Source: JBDSTZ01 sp039927975 (lineage in GTDB: Bacteria; Pseudomonadota; Gammaproteobacteria; Burkholderiales; Burkholderiaceae_D). From it: a DNA stretch of 15,831 bases. The notes beneath the pieces are model-generated. The model worked only from the letters and a program-made list of their open reading frames with translations, had not been told where the DNA came from and made no database searches. A program made the position numbers and the translations under genes. Within the stretch, counting starts at the first letter, position 1; each line of letters begins with the position of its first letter. Positions 15,251-15,831 of the stretch are shown one piece after another. The stretch lies in the NCBI GenBank assembly GCA_039927975.1, contig JBDSTZ010000571.1, positions 1 through 15,831 of the forward strand, given 5' to 3'.

Positions 15251-15831
15251 TCAGGCCAGGATCGCCAGCAAGCCATCGAGACCGCTGACATTGAGCGCCA
15301 CGCTGGCCTGCTCGCGCACCACCGGCTTGGCGCGGAACGCCACCGACAGTCCGGCGATGCCCATCATCTGCAAGTCGTTGGCGCCGTCGCCCATGACGAT
15401 CGCCTGGCGCGGCGTGATGCCCAGCTGCGCGCAGACCCGTTCGACGGTCAGCTTCTTTTCGGTGGCGTCGACAATGCCGCCGACCACGCGGCCGGTCAGT
15501 TTGCCGTCGACGATTTCAAGCACGTTGGCGTGGGTGAAGTCGAGGCCGAGCCGTTCTTTAAGACGTTCGGTGAAGAAGGTGAAGCCGCCGGAGACCAGCA
15601 GTGTCTTCAGCCCGGCCGCCTTGACGCCGGCCAGCATCGCTTCGCCGCCCATCGAAATGGCCAGCCGTTCGGTGTAGACGCGTTCCAGCGCCGAGGCGTC
15701 GAGGCCTTCGAGCAGCGCCACGCGGCGCTTGAGGCTTTCGGAAAATTCGAGTTCGCCGCGCATCGCCGCCTCGGTGATCTCGGCCACCTGCGGTTTGAGC
15801 CCCTGCATGTCGGCGATTTCGTCGATGCATT
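15251..15831 (-). CDS. serB: Phosphoserine phosphatase SerB (N-terminal part outside window)
   Basis: SerB removes phosphate from O-phosphoserine in the last step of serine synthesis. The visible part is 192 residues of the HAD-fold catalytic domain; the gene runs off the window, so the motif I aspartates lie just outside. Seen directly: CIDEIADMQGLKPQVAEITE, which normally follows the motif I loop, the cap stretch ELEFSESLKRRVALLEGL, motif II serine in LLVSGGFTFF, motif III lysine region ATEKKLTVE, and motif IV GDGANDLQMM followed by AGLSVAFRAKP. These are specific to SerB rather than general HAD phosphatases. The MFS transporter follows downstream after 26 bp. Confidence 0.95.
   Translation of the reverse strand, partial: CIDEIADMQGLKPQVAEITEAAMRGELEFSESLKRRVALLEGLDASALERVYTERLAISMGGEAMLAGVKAAGLKTLLVSGGFTFFTERLKERLGLDFTHANVLEIVDGKLTGRVVGGIVDATEKKLTVERVCAQLGITPRQAIVMGDGANDLQMMGIAGLSVAFRAKPVVREQASVALNVSGLDGLLAILA

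Overview
The window is a chromosomal stretch of high-GC DNA carrying ordinary housekeeping and transport genes. Gene content (rimO, metC, trxC with its zinc ribbon, a Liv-type transporter with fused permease and ATPase, serB) and codon style suggest a betaproteobacterium of the Burkholderiales, most likely Oxalobacteraceae (Massilia/Duganella type). This is an inference from protein character; no rRNA or other marker is present. No tRNA, rRNA, insertion sequence, phage gene or CRISPR array was seen.

Layout. Positions 1-1891 read on + : the C-terminal part of rimO, then a cystathionine beta-lyase (metC). Positions 1899-3387 read on - : a small membrane protein, thioredoxin 2 (trxC) and a PPOX-fold general stress protein. 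A DUF72 protein (3550-4305, +) diverges from these and appears to have a leaderless start. Positions 4313-15831 all read on -. In transcription order these are serB (N-terminus cut by the window end), a YbjJ-like MFS transporter, a small repeat-containing lipoprotein with its own terminator, then a hydrophobic amino acid ABC transporter locus: binding protein (livK), permease (livH), a fused LivM-LivG protein and ATPase livF. An EamA-type exporter follows livF after 7 bp, then a hybrid histidine kinase and an uncharacterised protein.

How the genes work together. The livK-livH-livMG-livF block encodes a complete uptake system: periplasmic capture, two permease domains and two ATPase domains. 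It has a well-formed sigma-70 promoter upstream of livK and an intrinsic terminator between livK and livH. That arrangement should give much more binding protein than membrane complex. The exporter and the kinase lie downstream on the same strand and may be read through, but this is not proven.

I found no clearly new biological system. The points most worth a second look are the internal terminator, the LivM-LivG fusion, the exporter coupled to an importer operon, the leaderless DUF72 start, the hexapeptide-repeat lipoprotein and a dyad upstream of the livK promoter.
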